Positions 27,885 to 36,655 of a stretch of DNA of 64,000 nt are shown in pieces. The stretch's first letter is position 1. Each line of letters opens with the position of its first letter. Below the pieces are notes generated by a model. It was not told the origin of the DNA and made no database searches. It saw only the letters and a list, made by a program, of their open reading frames with translations. This DNA comes from Kineobactrum sediminis. GTDB lineage: Bacteria; Pseudomonadota; Gammaproteobacteria; Pseudomonadales; Halieaceae. The position numbers were made by a program, and so were the translations under genes. The stretch is taken from the NCBI RefSeq assembly GCF_002868715.1, contig NZ_PKLZ01000001.1:248001-312000 (forward strand), read 5' to 3'.

Positions 27885-28730
27885 TTGCACAAGCTAGTAG
27901 GTACTCTGTTTTTATGCGGTCATTCCATCCTGGCGTCGGCATACCAGGTGCCGCTTACCAGCCCCGCATTGAATCTGGAGGTAGACCACCAGCTGCTGGA
28001 TTTCTCCCTCGACTATGCCTGGCAGGGGCGTTTCAGGGACGCCGAAAACCAGGTCGACCTGGCCCAGTCCATTAGTAGCTCTCTGCGCAGTAGCGCCCTT
28101 AACGACCTGCTGGCGGCAAAAGCCGTGCTGCGTATGGCCAGCGTGCTGGAACTGCGTGAAGAACGCTATCGACACCAGTTAAGCTCCGAGTTCAGTCGTG
28201 CACTCAGCGCCCATGTCAATCTTGATATCCACGGCAGCTATACTCTGAAAAAACCCTCTCGGTGGGCATCCGAACAGCTGACCACGGATTACTCCATACA
28301 ACTGGACACCGAATTGCTTGACGGTCGCCTGGCGATGACCGGGACCTACCGGGAAACATTCAAACGCCGGCGTGCGCTGCAAAATACGCTGACCGCAATG
28401 GACATCGATTCCCGCTACCACGTCGGCTCCGGGCTGCAGCTGGACCTGTCAGGTACGGTTATGCGGACATCGGGAACGACAACTGCAGGCTTCGAGCAGC
28501 AGCGACTGCAGGCTGGCATATCCTGGAGCCCCGCCTCTGACTATGATGTCTCATTCCGACTCAACCGACGCGAGGATACCCGTATCGGACGCGACGATAT
28601 TTTCGGCAGTGGCAGTATCATCTGGAGTCCGGAGCTTAACTGGCAACTGGAGTTCCGTTATGATGACTATCTGGTCGAAGACATGGAAGGAATACTGTTC
28701 CGCGCACGCATTGATCTGGGGCCCGGCTAA
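27885..28730 (+). CDS. Putative outer-membrane beta-barrel protein, function unknown
   Basis: 281 residues, not recognised. Translation probably starts at TTG 27885 behind a good AGAGAGG site, giving a signal-like N-terminus (LVGTLFLCGHSILASA). The rest alternates polar and hydrophobic residues in strand-like stretches (LSAHVNLDIHGSYTL, GRLAMTGTYRETF, LQLDLSGTVMRTSGT, WQLEFRYDDY) and ends with a strand, as small outer-membrane barrels do. It has no cysteine or enzyme motif. It precedes sodC in the same direction by 143 bases. A periplasmic or capsule-type function cannot be excluded. Confidence 0.55.
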   Translation: MHKLVGTLFLCGHSILASAYQVPLTSPALNLEVDHQLLDFSLDYAWQGRFRDAENQVDLAQSISSSLRSSALNDLLAAKAVLRMASVLELREERYRHQLSSEFSRALSAHVNLDIHGSYTLKKPSRWASEQLTTDYSIQLDTELLDGRLAMTGTYRETFKRRRALQNTLTAMDIDSRYHVGSGLQLDLSGTVMRTSGTTTAGFEQQRLQAGISWSPASDYDVSFRLNRREDTRIGRDDIFGSGSIIWSPELNWQLEFRYDDYLVEDMEGILFRARIDLGPG

Positions 28731-28873
28731 GGCAACTGATGCCCGGCCTGCGCGTTTGTTGATATCGGCGGCATTATCTTCTATAAATGAAGCAATGGCC
28801 GCGGTTTTTCCAGGGCACAATTTGCAGGCGCCCAGTCACGTTCCATACTTTCCATTACGCTTGAGAGGTGCCC

Positions 28874-29506
28874 ATGAAACTGATTCTATCGAACCCGCTG
28901 AGCCGTATCCCCGCCCTGGCTGTGATATGCGTGGCCGTCCTTGTTACCGGTTGTGATACCGGCGAAGAACCACCGACCCGGGCCCCGGTGGATAATGGCC
29001 GTTCAGACTATGCAACTCGTGAGAAGCCAGAGCCCGCAATCACGGTGGCAGTTGCTGAAATTTCGCCCACCAGCAACGGCAATGCTGAGGGCACGGTTCG
29101 CTTCCGCCAACCTGCCGAGGACGCGATGATGCGTGTTGAAGTGGACCTCCAGGGACTGGAGCCCGGCCTACACGGCTTTCATATCCACGAGTTCGGAGAC
29201 TGTTCCGCGCCTGACGCGAGTTCCGCCGGGGGTCACTACAATCCCCGAGACACGCGCCACGGCTCGCCCGACGATGAGGAACACCATGTCGGCGACATGG
29301 GCAACATAGAGGCCGATGAAGACGGCAAGGTCAGCACTGAGCTGGAGTTCTTTCACCTTACTTTTACCGGCCCCACCTCAATTCTGGACAAGGCCGTCGT
29401 TATTCACAGCCAGGAGGACGATTTTGAAACCCAACCGACTGGTAATGCAGGCGCCAGAGTGGGCTGTGGCGTGATTCGCGTCCCTGTTGAGCAGGAAACG
29501 CTGTAA
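28874..29506 (+). CDS. sodC: Lipoprotein Cu/Zn superoxide dismutase
   Basis: 210 residues from ATG at 28874 (GAGAGG upstream); an in-frame GTG two codons earlier is less likely. The lipobox VLVTGC makes it a lipoprotein, probably outer-membrane, periplasmic side. All metal ligands are visible: GFHIHEFGDC, GGHYNP, RHG, EEHHVGDMG and VVIHSQEDD, plus the late Arg in GARVGCG; two Cys for the disulfide are present. It would convert superoxide in the periplasm. Confidence 0.92.
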   Translation: MKLILSNPLSRIPALAVICVAVLVTGCDTGEEPPTRAPVDNGRSDYATREKPEPAITVAVAEISPTSNGNAEGTVRFRQPAEDAMMRVEVDLQGLEPGLHGFHIHEFGDCSAPDASSAGGHYNPRDTRHGSPDDEEHHVGDMGNIEADEDGKVSTELEFFHLTFTGPTSILDKAVVIHSQEDDFETQPTGNAGARVGCGVIRVPVEQETL

Positions 29507-29514
29507 TCACCCGA

Positions 29515-30879
29515 TCAGGAGCGGTCAAGCAGCGTGTCATAGAGTATCTGCAAGGCGTCATCGGCGACCGCGTTGGCAACGGCTATATGGAAACATATCT
29601 GTGAGGGGCTCTGGTCAATCATCGCAATGGGGATATGAGCATTCCCCAGCGCACCAAGTGCCTGGATGATCGGGTAGGCATTGTTTTTGAGGCCGATGCC
29701 AACGGGCGTCAGCACGGATAGATTGTACTCAACATTCATGAAATCGGGTTTTAATTTCCTATCTATGCGCCGGCGGAGATCATTAATGCTGCCCAGCAAG
29801 TCATCCTGATTGACGAGAACGGCCATGTCATCCTTGTCCGTCGGGTAATGATACGTATTAATCCGGAACTCCTGGAAGATTTGCAGCAGATCGGCGGTAA
29901 ATCCGACCTCTTCGCCCAACATATCCTTTTCCAGATAGATGTACGCCATGTTATCGAGGCGGGCTATGCCGACGATATCCTCTTCGGGCACCCGCTCGTT
30001 GAGAATCAGTGTGCCGGCAGCCATCGGATCGTCGGTATTACGTATATGGATGGGAATTTTGCTGTCGCGACACCTCAACATGGCATCCAGGTGAAAGACA
30101 TTAAAGCCCTTTGAAGACAGTAAACGAATTTCCTTGAAGGTCAGGCGCGTGATAACCCGGGCGCCACTGATGACCCTTGGGTCGACTTCATAGACACCGC
30201 TGACATCGGTCCAGTTCTCATATTTTTCAGCATCCAGGGCGAAGGCAATTTCACCACCGGTCAGGTCCGAACCGCCGCGGGAAAAGACGGCGACTTCATC
30301 GTCCTCGGTAACACCATAAAAACCGGGAACCACGGAGATGTCTGGGAAGGTGGCAAGAGATGCCATATTTTCATAGGCTGTGGGCAAGGTCCGGGCATTC
30401 AAATAGTCGCCCCCGACCCGCAGGCCAAAATGTTCCGGCAACCGGGCCGAGGCGGCCATGCCACACTGCTGGAAATACGCAGCTATAATCAGGGCATTAT
30501 AATGCTCTCCCCTGGAGGCCAGGAAGGCGGTTCGTTTGTCACCGGATAATTCGGTATCAAGGTCTTGCGCCAGGGCTTCCAGAAAACAGCCCGCATCGAC
30601 ATCCAGGTCATCGGCTATGTCAGTAAACTTCTGCAGAACCGCACTACGGCATTGAGAGACCGGCAGCTCGATGCGCTGCTGACGCAAATGCACGCCGTCG
30701 GTGGCGATATTGATCAGGTGATCGGTAATTTTGTACTCGTTTGGCTCGCTGCGCCCGGGAGCGGACACCACAATCACCCGGCGGCGGGGATCCTGCTGCA
30801 CAATCCTTCTGACCTTCTTGATCTGCTCTGCGTTGGCAACAGAACTGCCACCGAACTTGCTGACAATGCAGTCGGTCAA
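29515..30879 (-). CDS. Aspartate kinase, paired with ectB-like gene
   Basis: 454 residues from TTG at 30879, supported by GAGGAGG upstream. The kinase core is clear: KFGGSSVANAEQI (phosphate/ATP), VVSAPGRSEPNEYKITD, FSRGGSDLTGGEIA. C-terminal ACT domains (about 320-454) carry possible feedback sites. It makes aspartyl phosphate, the start of diaminobutyrate, lysine, threonine and methionine synthesis. It lies 65 bases after the ectB-like gene on the same strand, so it probably feeds that enzyme. It is not clearly of the Ask_Ect subtype found in ectoine operons. Confidence 0.85.
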   Translation of the reverse strand: MTDCIVSKFGGSSVANAEQIKKVRRIVQQDPRRRVIVVSAPGRSEPNEYKITDHLINIATDGVHLRQQRIELPVSQCRSAVLQKFTDIADDLDVDAGCFLEALAQDLDTELSGDKRTAFLASRGEHYNALIIAAYFQQCGMAASARLPEHFGLRVGGDYLNARTLPTAYENMASLATFPDISVVPGFYGVTEDDEVAVFSRGGSDLTGGEIAFALDAEKYENWTDVSGVYEVDPRVISGARVITRLTFKEIRLLSSKGFNVFHLDAMLRCRDSKIPIHIRNTDDPMAAGTLILNERVPEEDIVGIARLDNMAYIYLEKDMLGEEVGFTADLLQIFQEFRINTYHYPTDKDDMAVLVNQDDLLGSINDLRRRIDRKLKPDFMNVEYNLSVLTPVGIGLKNNAYPIIQALGALGNAHIPIAMIDQSPSQICFHIAVANAVADDALQILYDTLLDRS

Positions 30880-30944
30880 AATATCCTACCTCCTCAGCGT
30901 GGTTGATACAGTTTTTAAGCTTCGCCCCTGCCCGCAAACTTCCC

Positions 30945-32213
30945 TTATTGCCCGGTCATGATGCTCTGCTGGTTTTCCACCAATAGCGCAAGGCAATCAC
31001 GCACAATCCCGAGGCCCTCGTGAAGGATATCTTCCCCTATCAACAGTGAAGGCAGAAACTTTAGCACTTGATCATTGGCACCTGCCGTCTCAATGACAAG
31101 GCCTCGCGCAAAGGCTTGCCGGGACGCCTCACCCGCCAGCCCCGGGGCCATTTCCAGACCCCAGACCATGCCGATGCCCCGCACCTTTGGCTCTAGCTGT
31201 GGATAATCCTCAACCATCTTGTTCAGCGTTTTTTCGATGATGTCGCCTTTATACGCAACTGCCTTGACCAGGTCATCGTTATCCCAGTATCTCAGGGTCT
31301 GCGTGGCCGCGACAAAGGCCAGGTTGTTACCACGGAATGTGCCCGTGTGTTCGCCCGGCTGCCACTGGTCAAGCTCTGGCCGAATAAGCAAAAGCGCCAT
31401 GGGCAAGCCGCCGCCAATGGATTTGGAGAGACAGACCATATCCGGGTGAATTCCCGCACGCTCGAAACTGAAAAAGGTCCCGGTGCGCCCATTGCCGACC
31501 TGAATGTCATCGACGATCAATAAAATGTCAAATTCCCGGCAGACCGCCTGCAGGTTTTTGAGCCACTCAATGCCAGCAACATTGATGCCGCCTTCACCCT
31601 GAACGGTCTCCACAATCACCGCCGCGGGCAGGTCAACGCCACTGCTGCCGTCCGCCAGAAAGCGGCGCATATAATCGATCGTATCCACCCCCTCACCGAG
31701 AAAGCCGTCGTAGGGCATAAAGGCCGTGTTTATACGGGAACCGTAAGATTCATCTTTATAAAAGTAGTTGCCCGTGGCGGCGAGGGCACCCATGGTTAAC
31801 CCATGGTAACCGTTGGTGAATGAAATTATGTTGGAACGTTTTTTAACCATCCGTGCGAGTTTTAGCGCAGTCTCGACTGCATTCGTGCCCGTGGGGCCGG
31901 TAAACTGCACCTTGTACTTCAAATCACGCGGCGCAAGAATCGTGTCACGGAACTTTTGCAAAAAGGCACGCTTGGCAACGGTAGCCTTGTCCAAACCATG
32001 GAGGATACCTTTATGTTGCAGGTACTGAATCATGGCATCCGTTACTATCGGGTTATTGTGTCCATAGTTCAGCGTTCCGGCACCCGCAAAAAAGTCAATA
32101 AAGCGGGCGCCGCTTTCATCGAATAACTCAGAGCCTTCTGCGCGGTCAAAAACCGTTGGAAAAGAGCGGATATACCCGCGCACTTCAGATTCCATTTCTT
32201 CAAAGATTCTCAT
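30945..32213 (-). CDS. ectB: EctB-like diaminobutyrate aminotransferase
   Basis: 422 residues from ATG at 32213 (GGAG upstream); a 35-residue upstream extension is not coding. The N-terminus ESEVRGYIRSFPTVF and the segment ALKL...GPTGTNAVETALK match EctB. It is a class III PLP aminotransferase, with the PLP lysine in SKSIGGGLP and TFRGNNLAFV. In the family it converts aspartate semialdehyde and glutamate to 2,4-diaminobutyrate. EctA and EctC are not in the window, so the product need not be ectoine. Divergent from a FadL-family gene. Confidence 0.78.
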   Translation of the reverse strand: MRIFEEMESEVRGYIRSFPTVFDRAEGSELFDESGARFIDFFAGAGTLNYGHNNPIVTDAMIQYLQHKGILHGLDKATVAKRAFLQKFRDTILAPRDLKYKVQFTGPTGTNAVETALKLARMVKKRSNIISFTNGYHGLTMGALAATGNYFYKDESYGSRINTAFMPYDGFLGEGVDTIDYMRRFLADGSSGVDLPAAVIVETVQGEGGINVAGIEWLKNLQAVCREFDILLIVDDIQVGNGRTGTFFSFERAGIHPDMVCLSKSIGGGLPMALLLIRPELDQWQPGEHTGTFRGNNLAFVAATQTLRYWDNDDLVKAVAYKGDIIEKTLNKMVEDYPQLEPKVRGIGMVWGLEMAPGLAGEASRQAFARGLVIETAGANDQVLKFLPSLLIGEDILHEGLGIVRDCLALLVENQQSIMTGQ

Positions 32214-32287
32214 GCCCTTGTCTCCGTGCTCATAACAGTCACAGTAGACAATATAAACCATCAAACCAGAGTGCGCTTTGTCAGGAG

Positions 32288-32310
32288 GCCTGTTGATGAG
32301 TTGAACAGGC
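32288..32310. other. Inverted repeat in the ectB/fadL divergent gap
   Basis: GCCTGTT and AACAGGC enclose nine bases in the 214-base gap between ectB and the FadL-family gene. It may be an operator for either gene; no protein can be assigned. Confidence 0.35.
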
Positions 32311-32427
32311 ATAAGCATATAATAAATTCATTGTTGGCATGTCCGCAGCGGGCCCCTACCATTGCCGCCGCGGTAACAGTGCCGACTACCCGGTCACAGT
32401 CGCCGCGATATTTTCTTCGCAGTAACA

Positions 32428-33702
32428 ATGGTGACCGATTTGAATTATGCATCCCTACCCCTGCTGGCTGTTCTTGTGGCAGCCACACTCGCGCCTGTTG
32501 AGGCCGAGGCGACCAATGGCTATTTCACCCACGGCTTTGGCGTGCGCGCCCAGGGCGTTGCCGGGGTTGGCTATGCTCTGCCCCAGGACAGCCTCGCCGC
32601 CGCCACCAACCCTGCGGGGACCGGGCTCGTCGGCGACCGCCTGGACCTCGGTATGACCTGGTTCAAGCCGAACCGGGGGGCCGATATCACGGGCAACCTG
32701 GCAGGTGCGGATGGCCATTACGATGGCAGCGACGATGCCAGCTTCCTGATTCCCGAGTTCGGTTTTACCCAAACGATTTCAGAGCGGGCATCCTGGGGGC
32801 TCGCGGTCTACGGGAACGGTGGCATGAACACCTCCTACCGGGAAAATCCCTTTGCGGCGTTTGGCTCGACAGGACGAGCCGGAGTGGACCTGTCCCAGCT
32901 TTTCATCACTCCGTCACTGGCATTCAAGGTCACCGCAGAACACACCATCGGACTCGCCGCGACCTATGCCCACCAGCGCTTTGAAGCCTCCGGCCTCAGC
33001 GCCTTCGATAATCCCGCATTCAGCAACAGACCCGGGTCGTTGACTGACCGCGGCCACGACACAGCGGATGGCTGGGGCGTGAAGCTTGGCTGGACCGGAA
33101 AACTGCACGAACGATTCACCGTGGGAGCCGCCTGGTCTTCCAGAATTGCCACGGATGAATTCAACCGTTACAGCGGTCTTTTTGCGGATAACGGCGGCTT
33201 TGACATCCCCGAAACCTGGGGTGTCGGTATTGCATGGCAAGCCCTGCCGGCATTGACAGTCGCTGCAGACTGGCAGCACATTGACTACGGTACAACACGC
33301 TCGGTGGGCAACACACTATCGCTGTTGTTCGAGGGCAACCTGTTCGGTGCCGCCAGTGGCCCCGGTTTCGGCTGGCAGGATGTAGAGGTTGCCAAGCTGG
33401 GCGTGGTGTACACCGTGGCGCCGTCCGTTATACTTCGCGCAGGCATAAGCCACACGGACCAACCGATTCCGGAAGGTGAGACGTTCATCAATATCCTGGC
33501 GCCCGGAGTGGTCGAGGACCACGCCAGTATCGGGGCAACGTGGCAGTCGGAAACTTTCGGGGAATGGAGTTTTGCCTATACCCGGGTGCTGGAAGAAACC
33601 ATCCGTGGCAATAACTCGATTCCCCTCGCCTTTGGCGGTGGTGAAGCCGACCTGAGAATGGATCAACATATACTGGGCATAGCCTGGACGAAGGAATTCT
33701 GA
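32428..33702 (+). CDS. OmpP1/FadL/TodX-family outer-membrane transporter
   Basis: 424 residues. A signal peptide (LPLLAVLVAATLAPVEAEA) is followed by TNGYFTHGFGVRAQGVAGVGYALPQDSLAAATNPAG, the characteristic FadL-family N-terminus, and a run of beta strands ending in a C-terminal Phe (AWTKEF). The family takes up hydrophobic compounds such as long-chain fatty acids, terpenes or aromatics. It overlaps the next gene by one base (TGATG). The precise ligand cannot be inferred. Confidence 0.85.
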   Translation: MVTDLNYASLPLLAVLVAATLAPVEAEATNGYFTHGFGVRAQGVAGVGYALPQDSLAAATNPAGTGLVGDRLDLGMTWFKPNRGADITGNLAGADGHYDGSDDASFLIPEFGFTQTISERASWGLAVYGNGGMNTSYRENPFAAFGSTGRAGVDLSQLFITPSLAFKVTAEHTIGLAATYAHQRFEASGLSAFDNPAFSNRPGSLTDRGHDTADGWGVKLGWTGKLHERFTVGAAWSSRIATDEFNRYSGLFADNGGFDIPETWGVGIAWQALPALTVAADWQHIDYGTTRSVGNTLSLLFEGNLFGAASGPGFGWQDVEVAKLGVVYTVAPSVILRAGISHTDQPIPEGETFINILAPGVVEDHASIGATWQSETFGEWSFAYTRVLEETIRGNNSIPLAFGGGEADLRMDQHILGIAWTKEF

Positions 33703-34160
33703 TGACTATCGCATGGGCCGAATTCACGCCCTGGCACTCTCTGGCCGGGGGCCTGTTGATAGGCCTGGCAGCCAGTGTCCTGTTACTGGCCAATGGCAAG
33801 ATCGCGGGAATCAGCGGCATTCTCGGCAACATCCTGCAGCGTAGCGGCGCCGAGCCCTGGCGCCTGGCTTTTGTGGCGGGATTACTGCTGTCACCACTGG
33901 TGCTGCTACCGGTACTGTCCCAGCTGCAGCCAAGCGCCCTTGTCACGCCGCAATTCTCGATCGCGGATCTGCTGCGATTACTGGCAGGGGGCTTCCTGGT
34001 TGGCCTGGGCACCCGCATGGCCAACGGCTGCACCAGCGGCCACGGTGTCTGCGGCCTGGCGCGCCTGTCACCCCGGTCACTGGCGGCGGTACTCACCTTC
34101 ATGCTGGCGGGGTTTGTCACCGTATTCCTGTGGCGTGAATCTTTCGGGTTGCCCTTATGA
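33702..34160 (+). CDS. YeeE/YedE-family sulfur transporter, half protein A
   Basis: 152 residues with about four hydrophobic segments and the conserved Cys motif GTRMANGCTSGHGVCGLARLS. YeeE/YedE proteins import thiosulfate or other sulfur compounds; half-length pairs (PmpA/PmpB type) are common near sulfur genes. It overlaps the preceding fadL-like gene and the following partner (34157-34160, four bases), so both halves are coupled. Confidence 0.85.
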   Translation: MTIAWAEFTPWHSLAGGLLIGLAASVLLLANGKIAGISGILGNILQRSGAEPWRLAFVAGLLLSPLVLLPVLSQLQPSALVTPQFSIADLLRLLAGGFLVGLGTRMANGCTSGHGVCGLARLSPRSLAAVLTFMLAGFVTVFLWRESFGLPL

Positions 34161-34588
34161 AATCTGCTCTGAGCGCACTGGGCGCCGGTCTGCTGTTTGG
34201 TGCCGGCCTGTTGGTATCGGGAATGGCGAACCCGGCCAAGGTCATCGGCTTCCTGGATCTGGGCGGCCACTGGGATCCGTCCCTGGCGCTGGTGATGGCC
34301 AGCGCTATCGCGGTGTCCTGGCTGGGTGTTCGCTTCGCGGCCAGGCGCACTGAATGCCCCGTGGAAGAAGGACCGGCCAATACGGGAATCACCCGCCAGT
34401 TGCTGGGCGGCAGCGTCCTGTTCGGTATTGGCTGGGGAATTACCGGCTTTTGCCCCGGCCCGGCGGTAGCGGCTCTGGGCCTCGGTTTCTGGCCCGCCGC
34501 CATCGTGGTACTGGGTATGGTCGCGGGGTTATGGGTGGGCAAACCCAAAACGGGTGCAGCCGCCGGACCAGCCACCGCTACCGGCTAG
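34157..34588 (+). CDS. YeeE/YedE-family sulfur transporter, half protein B
   Basis: 143 residues with four hydrophobic segments and the second conserved Cys motif GWGITGFCPGPAVAALG. Together with the preceding half it would make a two-part channel for a sulfur compound such as thiosulfate. It is convergent with the CocE-like gene, 15 bases apart. It lies some 6 kb from the sulfide oxidation cluster of the window, so a related role is possible but not shown. Confidence 0.85.
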   Translation: MKSALSALGAGLLFGAGLLVSGMANPAKVIGFLDLGGHWDPSLALVMASAIAVSWLGVRFAARRTECPVEEGPANTGITRQLLGGSVLFGIGWGITGFCPGPAVAALGLGFWPAAIVVLGMVAGLWVGKPKTGAAAGPATATG

Positions 34589-34603
34589 GAGCGCGCCGGG
34601 ATC

Positions 34604-36628
34604 CTAGACCAGCTGGCGAGGAATCGTGTAATCCCAGTTGCGGGAATAGATACGCTGCTCCCCCTCGTAGGCATCAAGCGTGGCGTGCAGCAGAAACGCC
34701 TGCGTATTCGATGTCAGTACCGTACGGGTGACGGTAGTGATATTCCAGTCACCGCGCTGCAGGGAGCGAGTCCACAGGGTTTCGCCCCGCAACGAACCGA
34801 AATCGTCATTTTGCGAACTGTAACGCTCGATGATATTGGTCTGCACTTCAATGCCCGAATCCTCCAGACGGTACCTGCCACGGTCATTGATCACCTCAAG
34901 GGTTGACAGGTCTTGCGCAAGATCCCGGTGTACCAGCCAGTTATGGTGGTCCGGTTCGAGCCGGGTCAGTGCGAGGGTAGCCGCCGCCTCGGGTTCGTCA
35001 AAAGTCACCAGGCCGGCGTCACCCTCCCGGGGAGCACGCACCGGCAGGTACAGGCTGCTACCGAGATCGTAAAGCGTCAGGCGAACCTTTTCCGGCGGCG
35101 GCCATGCCAGGGGCCAGTAAGACGTTGACAGGGAGATGCGCAGCCGGTGGCCACGAGGAAAAACCTGGGCGACATCATTCAGTTTCACGCGCACCCGATA
35201 GCGCTTGCCGGGCTCCAGCGGCGTGGGTGCCGCATGGGTCTCCCTGTGGGTCAGGTTAAGCAGCCCGTAAGTGACCCGCGTGGCCTTGTCGTCGACCGCC
35301 ACGTCAGATAGCCGCACGGCGATCATGGCGACCGGTCGATCGGCGGCCAGTTCCAGCTCCAGCTCCGGCGCACCCATGATCTCTAGTGTCTCCTCAAGGG
35401 GCGGAGAGTCAAAGGTAAGAGCACCGCCATCCTCCTCGCGCTGGTCGTGGGCCAGATCCGGCCCGGAGGCGTAGGAGCACCATTTGCCGGCGAACAACCC
35501 GCAGGTGAGGGGCGACTGCAGGGTCATCGTGCTTTCTTGCCCGGGATGCTCGGCATCGACAAGCAACCGACCCGGCGCCAATGGCAACTCGCGGATACTG
35601 ATATTCGACGACGGCCAGGAGGGCTCCGCTACCCAGCGCCCGGGCCGGGTATGATAAGACGTGGTTGGCGGAATACTGTCCTGCATCCACAACCGAATTG
35701 CCGGGTCCTCATCCACCCCCGTGTCCTGTCCTTTCAGGTACTGGTCCCACCAGCGCAGGCACTCCTGCAGAAAACCGATCGCGGGACCGGGATCACCCAG
35801 GTGCGGATATTTGTGACTCCAGGGGCCAATCATGCCTTTGCACAATTCTGGCAAATGCTCCACCAGACGCTTCACTGCATTGGAGTAACCATCAGCCCAA
35901 CCGCTTGCAGCCAGCACCGGCACCTGCACCCGCGAAAAGTCCTCACAAATGGAACCGTGCTGCCAATAGGCATCGCGGTGTTGATGCTCAAGCCAGGTCG
36001 CCAGCCACAGGCCGCTGTTTTCCAGGCGGTCGTGCCACATCCGGCGCCAGCGCTCACCGACTATCGACGGATCCGGCGGCAGAGAGTTAAATGCGAACAT
36101 GGTGGACGCCCAGGAGAGGTTGTCACCCAGCAGGCAGCCACCCATATAATGGACATCGTCGCTGTAACGATCATCGGTTGAGCAGACAGTGACAACCGCC
36201 TGCAGTTCGGGAGGCCGGCGCGCGGCCAGTTGCAGGCCGTTAAACCCACCCCAGGAAATACCGATCATCCCCACCCTGCCACTACACCAGGGCTGGGCCG
36301 CAAGCCAGCGCAGGATCTCCTCGCCGTCCGCCAGCTCCTGCTCCAGGTATTCGTCGCGCAGCACGCCACCGGAATCACCACTGCCGCGCAGGTCAACCCG
36401 CAATGACGCATAGCCGTGGCCGGCAAAATAGGCATGGTGCATGGCGTCACGGCTTGCAGAGCCGTCCCGCAAACGATAGGGGATGTATTCCAGGATTGCC
36501 GGCACCGGCTCCTCGTGGGTGCCCTCCGGCAGCCACAGGCGAGCGCACAACTCCACCCCATCGGCCATGGGGATCCATACCGGGTCGTGGCACTCCACAC
36601 TGTATGGAAAATCCGTCACTACACGCAT
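34604..36628 (-). CDS. CocE/NonD-family alpha/beta hydrolase (peptidase S15 family)
   Basis: 674 residues: a long alpha/beta domain with nucleophile GISWGGFNG (about 120-130) and the family C-terminal jelly-roll domain (about 350-570). The N-terminal CHDPVWIPMADGVELCARLWLPEG is typical. The family includes cocaine esterase, acylases and dipeptidyl peptidases; substrate is unknown. It starts 27 bases after an ATP-grasp gene on the same strand, which suggests that one makes and the other cleaves an amide. Confidence 0.88.
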   Translation of the reverse strand: MRVVTDFPYSVECHDPVWIPMADGVELCARLWLPEGTHEEPVPAILEYIPYRLRDGSASRDAMHHAYFAGHGYASLRVDLRGSGDSGGVLRDEYLEQELADGEEILRWLAAQPWCSGRVGMIGISWGGFNGLQLAARRPPELQAVVTVCSTDDRYSDDVHYMGGCLLGDNLSWASTMFAFNSLPPDPSIVGERWRRMWHDRLENSGLWLATWLEHQHRDAYWQHGSICEDFSRVQVPVLAASGWADGYSNAVKRLVEHLPELCKGMIGPWSHKYPHLGDPGPAIGFLQECLRWWDQYLKGQDTGVDEDPAIRLWMQDSIPPTTSYHTRPGRWVAEPSWPSSNISIRELPLAPGRLLVDAEHPGQESTMTLQSPLTCGLFAGKWCSYASGPDLAHDQREEDGGALTFDSPPLEETLEIMGAPELELELAADRPVAMIAVRLSDVAVDDKATRVTYGLLNLTHRETHAAPTPLEPGKRYRVRVKLNDVAQVFPRGHRLRISLSTSYWPLAWPPPEKVRLTLYDLGSSLYLPVRAPREGDAGLVTFDEPEAAATLALTRLEPDHHNWLVHRDLAQDLSTLEVINDRGRYRLEDSGIEVQTNIIERYSSQNDDFGSLRGETLWTRSLQRGDWNITTVTRTVLTSNTQAFLLHATLDAYEGEQRIYSRNWDYTIPRQLV

Positions 36629-36655
36629 GCTGGTCCCTCGTTGGCCACTCGCGGG

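Noticed and set aside
33488-34270. Open frame of 260 codons antisense to the fadL-like and YeeE genes
   Set aside because: Both strands cannot be coding here; the plus-strand genes have clear family motifs.
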